Source: an uncultured Clostridia bacterium
Lineage (GTDB): Bacteria > Bacillota > Clostridia > Christensenellales > Aristaeellaceae
DNA length: 64,000 bases
NCBI GenBank assembly: GCA_937886445.1
Contig: CALGBY010000064.1
Coordinates: 1-64,000 of the forward strand
Direction of reading: 5' to 3'
The notes below the pieces were generated by a model, which ran no database searches, had not been told where the DNA came from, and worked only from the letters and a program-made list of their open reading frames with translations. Position numbers and translations under genes: made by a program. Below are positions 1 through 6,824 of the stretch, piece by piece (position 1 is the first letter of the stretch; each line of letters starts with the position of its first letter).

Positions 1-122
1 GTAAGACTTAGTGAGATAAATTCTAAGATATATTTAAATCCGATTTTTCGGTTAACTCTACTTTGCGTAGGTACATTAATTTAGTGTGAACATATAAAAT
101 GACTGCATGGAGGTAAGAAATT

Positions 123-767
123 ATGAATCAATATGTTACAGGTGCAGTTATTAAAGAATTGCGAGAGAAAAATGCTTTGACACAAAGCGAATTAGCAGAA
201 AAGCTTAATGTATCAGACAAAACGGTATCGAAGTGGGAAACTGCTAAAGGATACCCAGATATTTCTTTGTTAGAACCAATTGCAAAGGTATTTGGGATAT
301 CCATTACAGAACTTTTATCAGGCAATACAATTACAAATATGAATGTATCTGCCAATATGCTACGGTCGAAATTTTATGTATGTCCAGTGTGCGGTAATGT
401 TATTCATAGTATGGGAGAAATGACGCTGTGTTGTCATGGTGTGCAGTTGATGCCCGAAGTGGCAGATTTTTCTGACGAGAATCATATGATACTTATTGAA
501 AGAATAGAAGATGAGTACTATGCACAGATTAATCATGACATGACAAAGAATCATTATATTTCCTTTGTCGCAGCCTTATCATCTGATGGAATGCAAATTA
601 TAAAGTTGTATCCTGAAGGCAAGGCTGAGTGCAGGTTAAAAATAAGAGGCGTAAAACGAATTTATTGTTTTTGCAATAGAGATGGCTTGTTCTATATTGA
701 TGTAAATAAATATATTGATGGTAAGGACAAGCAATATGACGACACAAAAAGAACGAATGGAACTTGA
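123..767 (+). CDS. XRE-family HTH regulator with Cys-rich middle, probably frameshifted at its end
   Basis: A DNA-binding regulator. Residues 7-68 form a classic XRE helix-turn-helix (LTQSELAEKLNVSDKTVSKW). A short Cys-rich segment follows (FYVCPVCGN, then CCHG at about residues 83-105), which may bind metal, and then a C-terminal domain of unknown role. RBS GGAGG lies just upstream of the ATG. The frame ends in DDTKRTNGT, but removing one A from the five-A run at 746-750 gives DDTKERMELEKIADKLLG ending at 795. That looks like a more natural helical tail, so a one-base frameshift is likely. The gene is AT-rich like the rest of the left end. The target is unknown; the family call is firm. Confidence 0.85.
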   Translation: MNQYVTGAVIKELREKNALTQSELAEKLNVSDKTVSKWETAKGYPDISLLEPIAKVFGISITELLSGNTITNMNVSANMLRSKFYVCPVCGNVIHSMGEMTLCCHGVQLMPEVADFSDENHMILIERIEDEYYAQINHDMTKNHYISFVAALSSDGMQIIKLYPEGKAECRLKIRGVKRIYCFCNRDGLFYIDVNKYIDGKDKQYDDTKRTNGT

Positions 768-842
768 AAAAATAGCGGATAAATTATTGGGGTAAATTCC
801 TAGTTTCGGAATTAAACAAACTTAAATTTGTGGAGGTTACAA

Positions 843-1295
843 ATGAGTAATTATAAATATGTAAATTTGGCAGAAATTCCATCGATTAAAGATGAAGCTG
901 CAGAATGGTTTCACAGTAAGTGGGGTGTGCCCAAGGAGGCGTATCTTGAATGTATGGAAGAATATTTAAACGGTGAAACAGATTATGGATGGTACCTGTG
1001 TCTTGATGATAATAATATCATTGCAGGTCTGGGAGTTATAGAGAACGATTTTCATGATAGAAAAGATTTGGCACCCAATGTATGTGCTGTTTACACGGAA
1101 GAAGAATACCGCTGTCAGGGAATTGCCGGACGGTTACTTAATATGGTAGTAGAGGATTGTAGAAAAAAAGGAATATCGCCAGTATATCTCGTTACTGACC
1201 ATATTAATTATTATGAACGCTATGGCTGGGAGTTCTTATGCATGGTTCAAGGAGATGACGAACCGGAGATGACGAGGATGTATATTCACCGATAA
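843..1295 (+). CDS. GNAT-family N-acetyltransferase
   Basis: A cytoplasmic acetyl-CoA-dependent acyltransferase of 150 residues. The acetyl-CoA binding motif A is visible as RCQGIAGRLL, and the C-terminal part has the usual NYYERYGW (alpha-4/beta-5) pattern. The ATG at 843 is chosen because GGAGG at 832-836 sits seven bases upstream; an in-frame TTG at 828 lies before this RBS. The substrate cannot be told. It lies in the AT-rich left end, between the XRE regulator and the SAP-domain gene, all on the same strand. Confidence 0.85.
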   Translation: MSNYKYVNLAEIPSIKDEAAEWFHSKWGVPKEAYLECMEEYLNGETDYGWYLCLDDNNIIAGLGVIENDFHDRKDLAPNVCAVYTEEEYRCQGIAGRLLNMVVEDCRKKGISPVYLVTDHINYYERYGWEFLCMVQGDDEPEMTRMYIHR

Positions 1296-1327
1296 ATTGC
1301 TATTTTATCGAATTAAGGGGGTGCATA

Positions 1328-1903
1328 ATGGGTGAGAGACCAGAATTAAAAATAGGATTAAAAGGAGATACATTTAGGAACTTTTATTACCTTAAAGAAG
1401 AATTAGTTGATTTTTGCAGGAAGAATAATTTGCCAGTTTCAGGTGGCAAATTAGAGCTTACAGATAGAATTGCTGTTTTCTTGGATACAGGGAATGTTAT
1501 GGCAGCTAAAAAAGTATCGAAAAAGGTAACACTGAATGTTGGAGAATTAACGGAACAAACAGTAATTGAGAATAATTTTGTATGTTCAGAAAAACATAGA
1601 GCATTCTTCAAGGAAGAAATCGGAAAGAGTTTTTCATTTAATGTTCAATTTCAAAAATGGCTAAAGAGTAATGCAGGAAAAACATATGGAGATGCTATTG
1701 AAGCATATTATCAGATTTTAGAAGAAAAGAAACAGGGAAAGACTGTAATAGATAAACAATTTGAATATAATACTTATATTCGAGATTTCTTTGATGAGAA
1801 TAAGGGAAAGAGTTTAGATGATGCAATTATTTGTTGGAAATATAAAAAAAGTTTACCGGGGCATAATCGATATGAGCAGTCAGATTTGATTGCATTGAAA
1901 TAA
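1328..1903 (+). CDS. SAP domain / DUF6434 protein
   Basis: A 191-residue protein. The N-terminal segment (about residues 15-55, with YLKEELVDFCRKNNLPVSGG and ELTDRI) has the pattern of a SAP motif, a small helix-extended-helix nucleic-acid-binding fold. The C-terminal two thirds (SEKHRAFFKEEIGKSFSFNV, FQKWLKSNAGKTYGDAIEAY) match what I recall as DUF6434. RBS GGGGG sits upstream of the ATG. A role in DNA or RNA binding is inferred from SAP only; no function is established. Very AT-rich, as are its two upstream neighbours. Confidence 0.75.
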   Translation: MGERPELKIGLKGDTFRNFYYLKEELVDFCRKNNLPVSGGKLELTDRIAVFLDTGNVMAAKKVSKKVTLNVGELTEQTVIENNFVCSEKHRAFFKEEIGKSFSFNVQFQKWLKSNAGKTYGDAIEAYYQILEEKKQGKTVIDKQFEYNTYIRDFFDENKGKSLDDAIICWKYKKSLPGHNRYEQSDLIALK

Positions 1904-2023
1904 ATTAATTGAAATTTTATCGATTTAAGACCCACATACAAATCCCTGTTTGTCTGTGCTTTAAAGATCAATATCCTTATTAAGTCATGTTAAGTAATAT
2001 TCCAGGAGATTGGAGGCAGCACA

Positions 2024-2674
2024 ATGAAACATTTTGACCTCGAACCCGACTTTGTATTCAGTCCCCAGCCTATGTATATGATCGGGACCAACAATCCGGA
2101 TGGAAGTCCGAACTTCTGTATTATCACCTGGCTCGGCTTTTCAGCGGATGATGGTCCCTGCATCATGATCTCGATCGGCGGAAGCAAATTGACCGTGAAA
2201 AACATCCTGCGTGACGGACGCTTTTCCGCCAATATGGTCACAGAAGACAATCTGTGGCTGGCCGATTACTTTGGCACGACTAAAGGAGAAGCAGGTCAGA
2301 AAAACGATCTGCCATATACCGTTACCCGCGGCAAAAGGACCGATGTTCCGATTCTGGAAGAGAGCCACTGGATCTATGAATGCGAAGTCGTTCGTCATCT
2401 GGAGCTGAATGGCGCCAATCTGTTTGTGGCAAAAGTGACGAATATTCAGGTCGATGAAAAGCTGAAGGACATGGATATGGAGCATATCGACCTTTCCATC
2501 GTTCGTCCGGCCGTCTACAGTCCCTATCAGTACTATTCCATCGGTGAAAAGTTGGGGGAGATGGGCCAGTGGAAAGAACATTATCAGGGCGTAGATCACG
2601 TTCCTGTCAGTGCGGAAAAAGCAATCAATATACCTGTAGACCGTTTGCAAAGTGAAAAACAGGATTTGTGCTGA
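2024..2674 (+). CDS. Flavin reductase family protein (FMN-binding split barrel)
   Basis: A 216-residue flavoprotein-type protein, probably binding FMN in a split beta-barrel. Family hallmarks are the N-terminal strand (MYMIGTNNPDGSPNF), the KLTVKNILRDGRFSANM segment and the C-terminal SIGEKLGEMGQWKE. Members reduce flavins or act as small oxidoreductases; the substrate is not deducible. RBS GGAGG at 2012-2016 supports the ATG. GC content is higher than upstream and lower than downstream. A broken paralogue lies at 5064-5405. Confidence 0.85.
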   Translation: MKHFDLEPDFVFSPQPMYMIGTNNPDGSPNFCIITWLGFSADDGPCIMISIGGSKLTVKNILRDGRFSANMVTEDNLWLADYFGTTKGEAGQKNDLPYTVTRGKRTDVPILEESHWIYECEVVRHLELNGANLFVAKVTNIQVDEKLKDMDMEHIDLSIVRPAVYSPYQYYSIGEKLGEMGQWKEHYQGVDHVPVSAEKAINIPVDRLQSEKQDLC

Positions 2675-2723
2675 TAAGCAAAAATTTGTAGGGATAGTAA
2701 ATTTGAATTTGTGAGGCAAAACA

Positions 2724-3290
2724 GTGACTGACAGATATGCTCATATTGCTCGTGAATTTCTTTCCATCCATAAGGTATATCGATATCATCTGAAAAAGAT
2801 CGATGACATGGATGATTCGGAAGTCATGAATGTATGTCATTGGTGGTATACCGAAAACCATATGGAGAAGGAGTACCGAAAGTTTGAAAACCAGAAATTG
2901 GGCATTGCTTTCGATAACTTACCTGCACATAAGTCTGATCTAATTGCTGTTGAGCATCTGAAAATGGAGCCATCGGAAAGAGTGATTCCTTTATTGCCAG
3001 AGCTCATGGAATGGCTGAAAGATATGAACTGGCCTGTTGCACAAGCCATTTTGCCGCTCATGGTCAAATATGAGGATGAAACGACCCGCATAGCGGGAGA
3101 GATTCTGAAGCCGGATCAAGAGGATGATATATGGAAATACTGGATCATTACTCAGTTTGTGCCTGCTTTATCCAACAGAAATCAACACATCCTGATGAAT
3201 GAGATACGTCGCATTGCTTATCATCCGACAAATGGAGAACAAACTGAAGAGGTTGATGAAGTGGCAAGGGAGTATCTAAAGCAAGGATAA
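2724..3290 (+). CDS. DUF5071 domain-containing protein
   Basis: A 188-residue cytoplasmic protein with a GTG start (GAGG at 2713-2716). The C-terminal part (LMEWLKDMNWPVAQAILPLM, then IWKYWIITQFVPAL) matches DUF5071, a helical, HEAT-like domain of unknown function. The N-terminal 70 residues (DSEVMNVCHWWYTENHMEKE) look like a separate short domain that I cannot name. No signal peptide or membrane segment. Function unknown. Confidence 0.7.
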   Translation: MTDRYAHIAREFLSIHKVYRYHLKKIDDMDDSEVMNVCHWWYTENHMEKEYRKFENQKLGIAFDNLPAHKSDLIAVEHLKMEPSERVIPLLPELMEWLKDMNWPVAQAILPLMVKYEDETTRIAGEILKPDQEDDIWKYWIITQFVPALSNRNQHILMNEIRRIAYHPTNGEQTEEVDEVAREYLKQG

Positions 3291-3328
3291 ATCCCAGTTT
3301 GCCGCTTTGACGGGAGGAGAAAACGGTT

Positions 3329-3826
3329 GTGATGAAAATGAACAAGGCACTGGTGATCATAGACCTTCAGAACGATATCACAAAGCATTACAAAGAAATC
3401 ATTGAAGGGGTCAATAAGGCCATCGGTTGGGCCGGGGCGGCCGGGATGCACATCGTGTACATCAAACACAACATGATCACGGCGGGGACCCGCGCCTTTA
3501 AGCCCGGTTCCGCGGGAGCGGAGCTTGTGCCCGAAATGAATGTTGTATCGGACAACATATTTATCAAAACAAAAAGCAGCGCAATGACCAGCGAGGGCTT
3601 TGCCGCGTTCATCGCCGAAAATCAGATCGGCGAATTCTATGTCTGCGGCGCCGATGCCACCGCCTGCGTGAAATCCACCTGCTTCAATATGAGAAAGGCG
3701 TGATACACGGTGCATGTCATTTCGGACTGCGTAACGAGCTATGACCCCGCAAAGGTGGACGAAATGCTGCGGTACTATGCCGGCAAGGGATGCGAGGTAA
3801 AGCCGCTTGCCGAATATATGGGGTGA
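3329..3826 (+). pseudogene. Isochorismatase-like cysteine hydrolase interrupted by an in-frame TGA
   Basis: A cysteine hydrolase of the isochorismatase superfamily. The first 124 codons carry the catalytic Asp (VIIDLQND), Lys (IFIKTKSS) and Cys113 (DATACVKST). At 3701-3703 a TGA stands where these proteins have Gly in the GYTVHVISD strand. The same frame continues without shift for 41 codons (YTVHVISDCVTSYDPAKVDE onwards) to a TGA at 3824. A single GGA to TGA change explains the break, so this is a fresh nonsense mutation or a sequence error. The product would lack the last beta strand and helix. RBS GGGAGGAG at 3312-3319; GTG 3329 or ATG 3332 could start it. Confidence 0.8.
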
Positions 3827-3886
3827 GCCGCGTTTTTGCACGCTTCGGGGAAGACCGGAAAAGATCACGGGGAGGCGATAGATGAC

Positions 3887-4270
3887 ATGATTCGGGAACT
3901 GATGTATATTGAACTCAAGACAGGATATAACGATAACGGACCGGCCTGGATCGGTTTTGTGATGACATCAAAAACGAAAAAGACCGTTTATTTCAACGAC
4001 CGCGCGTTCCAGAAGTATAACGGCGCGGGCTCCAACTACTATGATATAGAATCCGGGGACGAGTACTGGATCTCCGGGATCAAGGCAAGAGGAAGCAACC
4101 GGCATTGGGCCGGAAGCGGAAAGATCATGATCGACAGCAGAGCCGTGGAACAATATCTGGAACTGACGGGAGAAGAAACGCTCCCCAAAAATCTTTTTGA
4201 AATTGTGAACATGGAGGACCGGTTCCCTGTTGAAAGAGTACGGCAGCTTCTCAACACGCCCGCCGAATGA
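3887..4270 (+). CDS. Conserved small protein of unknown function
   Basis: About 127 residues from the ATG at 3887, preceded by GGGGAGG at 3869-3875; another ATG lies at 3902. It starts MYIELKTGYNDNGPAWIG and contains TVYFND, GDEYWISGIK and HWAGSGKIMI. From memory, this pattern occurs in a widespread small family in Firmicutes that databases often mislabel as 1-deoxyxylulose-5-phosphate synthase; nothing here supports that activity. Mostly beta structure, cytoplasmic, no motif of known catalysis. Confidence 0.7.
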   Translation: MIRELMYIELKTGYNDNGPAWIGFVMTSKTKKTVYFNDRAFQKYNGAGSNYYDIESGDEYWISGIKARGSNRHWAGSGKIMIDSRAVEQYLELTGEETLPKNLFEIVNMEDRFPVERVRQLLNTPAE

Positions 4271-4361
4271 CCGGGCTCTGCGGATGACAACTGAAAAAAC
4301 GGCGTTCGCGGGGTGCGGATCTGAAGGCCGCGGCGCGGAATCAATCATGCAGGAGGAAGGA

Positions 4362-4691
4362 ATGATGAGCGATTTCAGCATCAGAGAAATGCTTGCGATG
4401 CAGCAGGCCTTGCAGGAGAAATACAGTGACAGGTGGGAACCCGTCTGCCCCGAAGCGGGAAAACACAAACTGCTGTGGATGATCGGCGAAATAGGCGAAG
4501 TGACGGATATCATCAAGAAAAACGGCGAAACAAAGGTCCTTGAAGACAGCGAGCTTCGCAGGCACCTTGTGGAAGAAATGGCGGATGTGCTGATGTACTA
4601 TAACGATGTGCTTCTCTGCTACGGGATCAGCGATGAGGAACTGAAAGCGGCCTATACCGCCAAGTTTGAAAGGAATATGAAACGCTGGTAA
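4362..4691 (+). CDS. MazG-like nucleotide pyrophosphohydrolase
   Basis: An all-alpha NTP pyrophosphatase-type protein of about 109 residues. The MazG metal-binding pattern is present: GEIGEV at about residue 45 and EEMADVLMYYND about 30 residues later supply the acidic residues that hold Mg. Such proteins hydrolyse NTPs or modified nucleotides to NMP and PPi. Starts are ATG 4362 or 4365, both served by AGGAGG at 4351-4356; an earlier in-frame start lies inside the upstream gene and has no RBS. Close to the usual length of a single MazG domain. Confidence 0.75.
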   Translation: MMSDFSIREMLAMQQALQEKYSDRWEPVCPEAGKHKLLWMIGEIGEVTDIIKKNGETKVLEDSELRRHLVEEMADVLMYYNDVLLCYGISDEELKAAYTAKFERNMKRW

Positions 4692-4748
4692 ACCCGTTTA
4701 TGAACAGGATCATCCGAATCGCGAAAATCAGAATTTGAGAGGTCAGCA

Positions 4749-5015
4749 ATGAGCAGAAAAGTAGTGATCACCGTCACAAGCAGCAGCTGCCGCTGCGGAT
4801 ATTGCAAGGCAGGAGATCAGTTCATCGTGGAAGACCTGTGTCCGCCGATATGCCATGAGCTGTGGAACGGGATCTATCCCATGGTGTACGCGCTGCTGAA
4901 CGGAGCAGACCTGGATCACGGAAATACACGGGCAAAATGCTTCGACGCGAAATGTCCCGATGAAGGAAGAGTGACGGTCCATGCCGAAGTCATGGACGAT
5001 TCGGCAGGGACATGA
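4749..5015 (+). CDS. TIGR04076 family protein
   Basis: An 88-residue protein matching TIGR04076: KVVITVTSSSCRCGYCKAGD, then FIVEDLCPPICHELWNGIYP and a C-terminal Cys pair. Five cysteines (CRCGYC, LCPPIC) suggest a metal site or disulfides; this is inference. RBS GAGG about ten bases before the ATG. Function unknown. Confidence 0.7.
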   Translation: MSRKVVITVTSSSCRCGYCKAGDQFIVEDLCPPICHELWNGIYPMVYALLNGADLDHGNTRAKCFDAKCPDEGRVTVHAEVMDDSAGT

Positions 5016-5063
5016 AAGCATCGCATCCGGGCAATAAACAGTACTGATCGAGAGAATAAAGAA

Positions 5064-5405
5064 ATGACAGAAAATGTTCAGAGAAAATCAATAGGGCCTC
5101 ACTTTTCCATGCGCGTTCAGCCTGCCTTTATCATCGGTACAAACAATGAGGACGGATCACACAATTTCGCGCCGATCACCCGGATCAGCATTACATGCGA
5201 AAAAGATGAGGTTATTTGCTGGTCATCAGTATGTACGGGAACAAAATGACCAAACGGAATGTTATCCGTACCGGAGTATTCAGCGCCAATCCGGTCAGCC
5301 GTGATATGCCCGGGCTGATGGATTGCTTTGGTTCCCATCACGCGAAGGACGGGAAAAAAGACGGTGTTCCCTACGAAGTAAGCAGAGGGGATGATATATT
5401 GCGGG
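5064..5405 (+). pseudogene. Frameshifted, truncated flavin reductase paralogue
   Basis: A broken copy of the same family as the gene at 2024. The first frame gives VQPAFIIGTNNEDGSHNFAP and stops at 5249. A second frame, entered near 5205-5215, resumes with LVISMYGNKMTKRNVIRTGV and runs to VPYEVSRG, where similarity to the intact copy ends. The C-terminal half of the fold is missing, and the sequence runs directly into the promoter of the next small gene. A frameshift plus 3' loss makes a working enzyme unlikely. Confidence 0.75.
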
Positions 5406-5436
5406 CCGTTCATAACAGGGTAGCCATTCGCATCCG

Positions 5437-5459
5437 TGAATCGTATATAAAGATGAAAC
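5437..5459 (+). promoter_or_regulatory. Promoter-like box shared by two leader-peptide genes (copy 1)
   Basis: Reads TGA-A-TCGTATATAA-A-GATG-A-AAC. It matches 20 of 23 positions of the box at 5781-5803 upstream of the second double-glycine gene. The core TCGTATATAA contains a TATA-type -10 element. It lies 22 bases before the start of the first small gene. The shared sequence suggests one regulator or a common promoter type. Confidence 0.5.
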
Positions 5460-5480
5460 CAAACGGGAGGAGAGATCACT

Positions 5481-5666
5481 ATGAAAACGAAGGAAGAATT
5501 GGACGCCCTCAAGGAGGAAGTTAAAGCCCTGAACAATAAGCTCATGGACCTGAACGATGAAGAACTCGCCCAGGTCACCGGCGGATTGGCGCTCGGGCGC
5601 AACTACTGGAGAAACCACATCAAGGATAAGAGGGATACTAATCGGGATGAAGGCAAGAACGAATGA
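5481..5666 (+). CDS. Small peptide precursor with double-glycine leader (1)
   Basis: A 61-residue precursor-like protein. Residues 1-35 form a charged helical leader ending in ELAQVTGG, the classic double-glycine cleavage site recognised by C39-peptidase ABC exporters or RiPP enzymes. The predicted released part is about 26 residues, basic and hydrophilic (LALGRNYWRNHIKDKRDTNR), with no Cys. RBS GGGAGGAG precedes the ATG. A strong terminator follows at 5715. No processing enzyme or transporter lies nearby, so export would rely on distant genes. Confidence 0.75.
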   Translation: MKTKEELDALKEEVKALNNKLMDLNDEELAQVTGGLALGRNYWRNHIKDKRDTNRDEGKNE

Positions 5667-5714
5667 GGGAAAATTCGGGATGAGCTGTTGGACTCTCTCG
5701 TGCCATGAAAGCAC

Positions 5715-5762
5715 ACCGCCGCGGAACGGATAAAATTTTTCACCGCGGCGGTCGCTTTTTTT
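5715..5762 (+). terminator. Rho-independent terminator after leader peptide gene 1
   Basis: Perfect 10-bp stem ACCGCCGCGG (5715-5724) with CCGCGGCGGT (5743-5752), followed by CGC and a run of seven T. Ends the first small transcription unit before the second promoter box. Confidence 0.9.
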
Positions 5763-5780
5763 GCAGCCTTTTTTCCCGGA

Positions 5781-5803
5781 TGATTCGTATATAATGATGC
5801 AAC
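5781..5803 (+). promoter_or_regulatory. Promoter-like box shared by two leader-peptide genes (copy 2)
   Basis: Reads TGA-T-TCGTATATAA-T-GATG-C-AAC, 20 of 23 identical to 5437-5459. It includes TATAAT at 5790-5795. It sits directly after a terminator and 78 bases before the start at 5882, so it probably drives the second and third leader-peptide genes. Confidence 0.55.
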
Positions 5804-5881
5804 ACAAAATGTGACGCCGCGAAGGCTGAACGGTGCGGCGAAAAATCAAGTTATTCAGCAAAAACAAAAGGAGGCATCATG

Positions 5882-6178
5882 ATGAACGAAATCATCCGGA
5901 ATGAGGAACTGGAAAAAATCACCGGCGGATCCGGAGAAGGCACCTGGAAGTACGCCATCAACATTAACGACCACGTCAAAATGGACTCCAGAGGCGAAAT
6001 GAGCTATGTAGCGACAGAAACTGTACGCACCAATGACCCCGGCAAGTTCTTCCGCGTGTATGTATGCAAGAGAGGCGAGATAAGCGTCCGGAAACTGGAC
6101 GATGGCATAATCTCCATGTCCGTATCCTCCTTCCTGAACCACTACTATAACTACGGCGGATTTCTCACCGCGATGTAA
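5882..6178 (+). CDS. Small protein with double-glycine leader (2)
   Basis: About 98 residues with a very short leader, MNEIIRNEELEKITGG, cleaved after GG by analogy with its neighbours. The remaining 82 residues are beta-rich (FFRVYVCKRGEISVRKLDDG) and end in FLNHYYNYGGFLTAM, with a single Cys. ATG 5882 is preferred over 5879 because AAGGAGG at 5868-5874 then has a seven-base spacing. Longer than a typical bacteriocin core. Function unknown. Confidence 0.7.
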   Translation: MNEIIRNEELEKITGGSGEGTWKYAININDHVKMDSRGEMSYVATETVRTNDPGKFFRVYVCKRGEISVRKLDDGIISMSVSSFLNHYYNYGGFLTAM

Positions 6179-6273
6179 ACGGCCCGGAAAGAGAGAAATG
6201 CGAAAAGCCGGGTAAACAGAAAGCGAAAAACAGGAAAACGGAAAACTCAAAAATATGAAAAGGGGATAAATCA

Positions 6274-6615
6274 ATGAAAAATGAACAGAATGCCCTCGCA
6301 AAAGAGAATGGATCCCTGCACGCGAAGCCCGCGGAAATAAGCAATGCCGAACTGGAGCGGGTGACCGGCGGCAATACGGCGGATGAACCTCATTTCGCCG
6401 CCCAATATGTTTGCCCCTTCTGCCATGAAGTGCACAACGCCGGCTTCACCGATCTGATGGGCAATGAGGTGATCTACCCCAACCTGCCCTGCGGCAAAGG
6501 GACCGTCGTTTGGATCAAAAACTATTCCAGAGGCAAAAGCATCTGCCTGCGCAATACGAAAACCGGAGAAACCGTTATAACGGATTTTGAACTGATCGCT
6601 GTAGCCTCTCTCTGA
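6274..6615 (+). CDS. Small protein with double-glycine leader (3)
   Basis: A 113-residue protein. The leader ends at ISNAELERVTGG (residue 33). The mature part contains a CPFC pair with a nearby His (YVCPFCHEVH) and a later single Cys, suggesting a metal or disulfide site. RBS AGGGG at 6261-6265. No terminator separates it from the second gene, so the two are probably cotranscribed and end at the hairpin at 6751. Unlike known bacteriocins in length; no enzyme genes adjoin. Confidence 0.7.
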   Translation: MKNEQNALAKENGSLHAKPAEISNAELERVTGGNTADEPHFAAQYVCPFCHEVHNAGFTDLMGNEVIYPNLPCGKGTVVWIKNYSRGKSICLRNTKTGETVITDFELIAVASL

Positions 6616-6750
6616 CGCGACGCGGAAGCGTCCTCCCTGCCGGGAAGGTGAAGGAAGAAGAGCGTGACACTGCCCGCAGGCCGGGTCATAAGCGAAAGGG
6701 GAAAGGCGAAAAAGTGAAAAAGCGGAAAACTTCAGAATACGATACAGCAA

Positions 6751-6788
6751 AAGCCGGACAGGGATCATACCTGCCCGGCTTTCTTCAG
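6751..6788 (+). terminator. Rho-independent terminator after leader peptide genes
   Basis: AAGCCGGACAGG pairs with CCTGCCCGGCTTT around a short loop (6751-6782) and is followed by TTCTT. Closes the + strand unit before the convergent GH3 gene. Confidence 0.75.
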
Positions 6789-6824
6789 TATCTCTGCCAC
6801 TTGATGAAATAACGGATGCCGTGC

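Noticed and set aside
3701..3703. TGA read as selenocysteine or as glycine (alternative code)
   Set aside because: The position is a structural Gly, there is no SECIS-like need, and other genes in the window end normally at TGA (for example 4270 and 16758-type stops in the operon).
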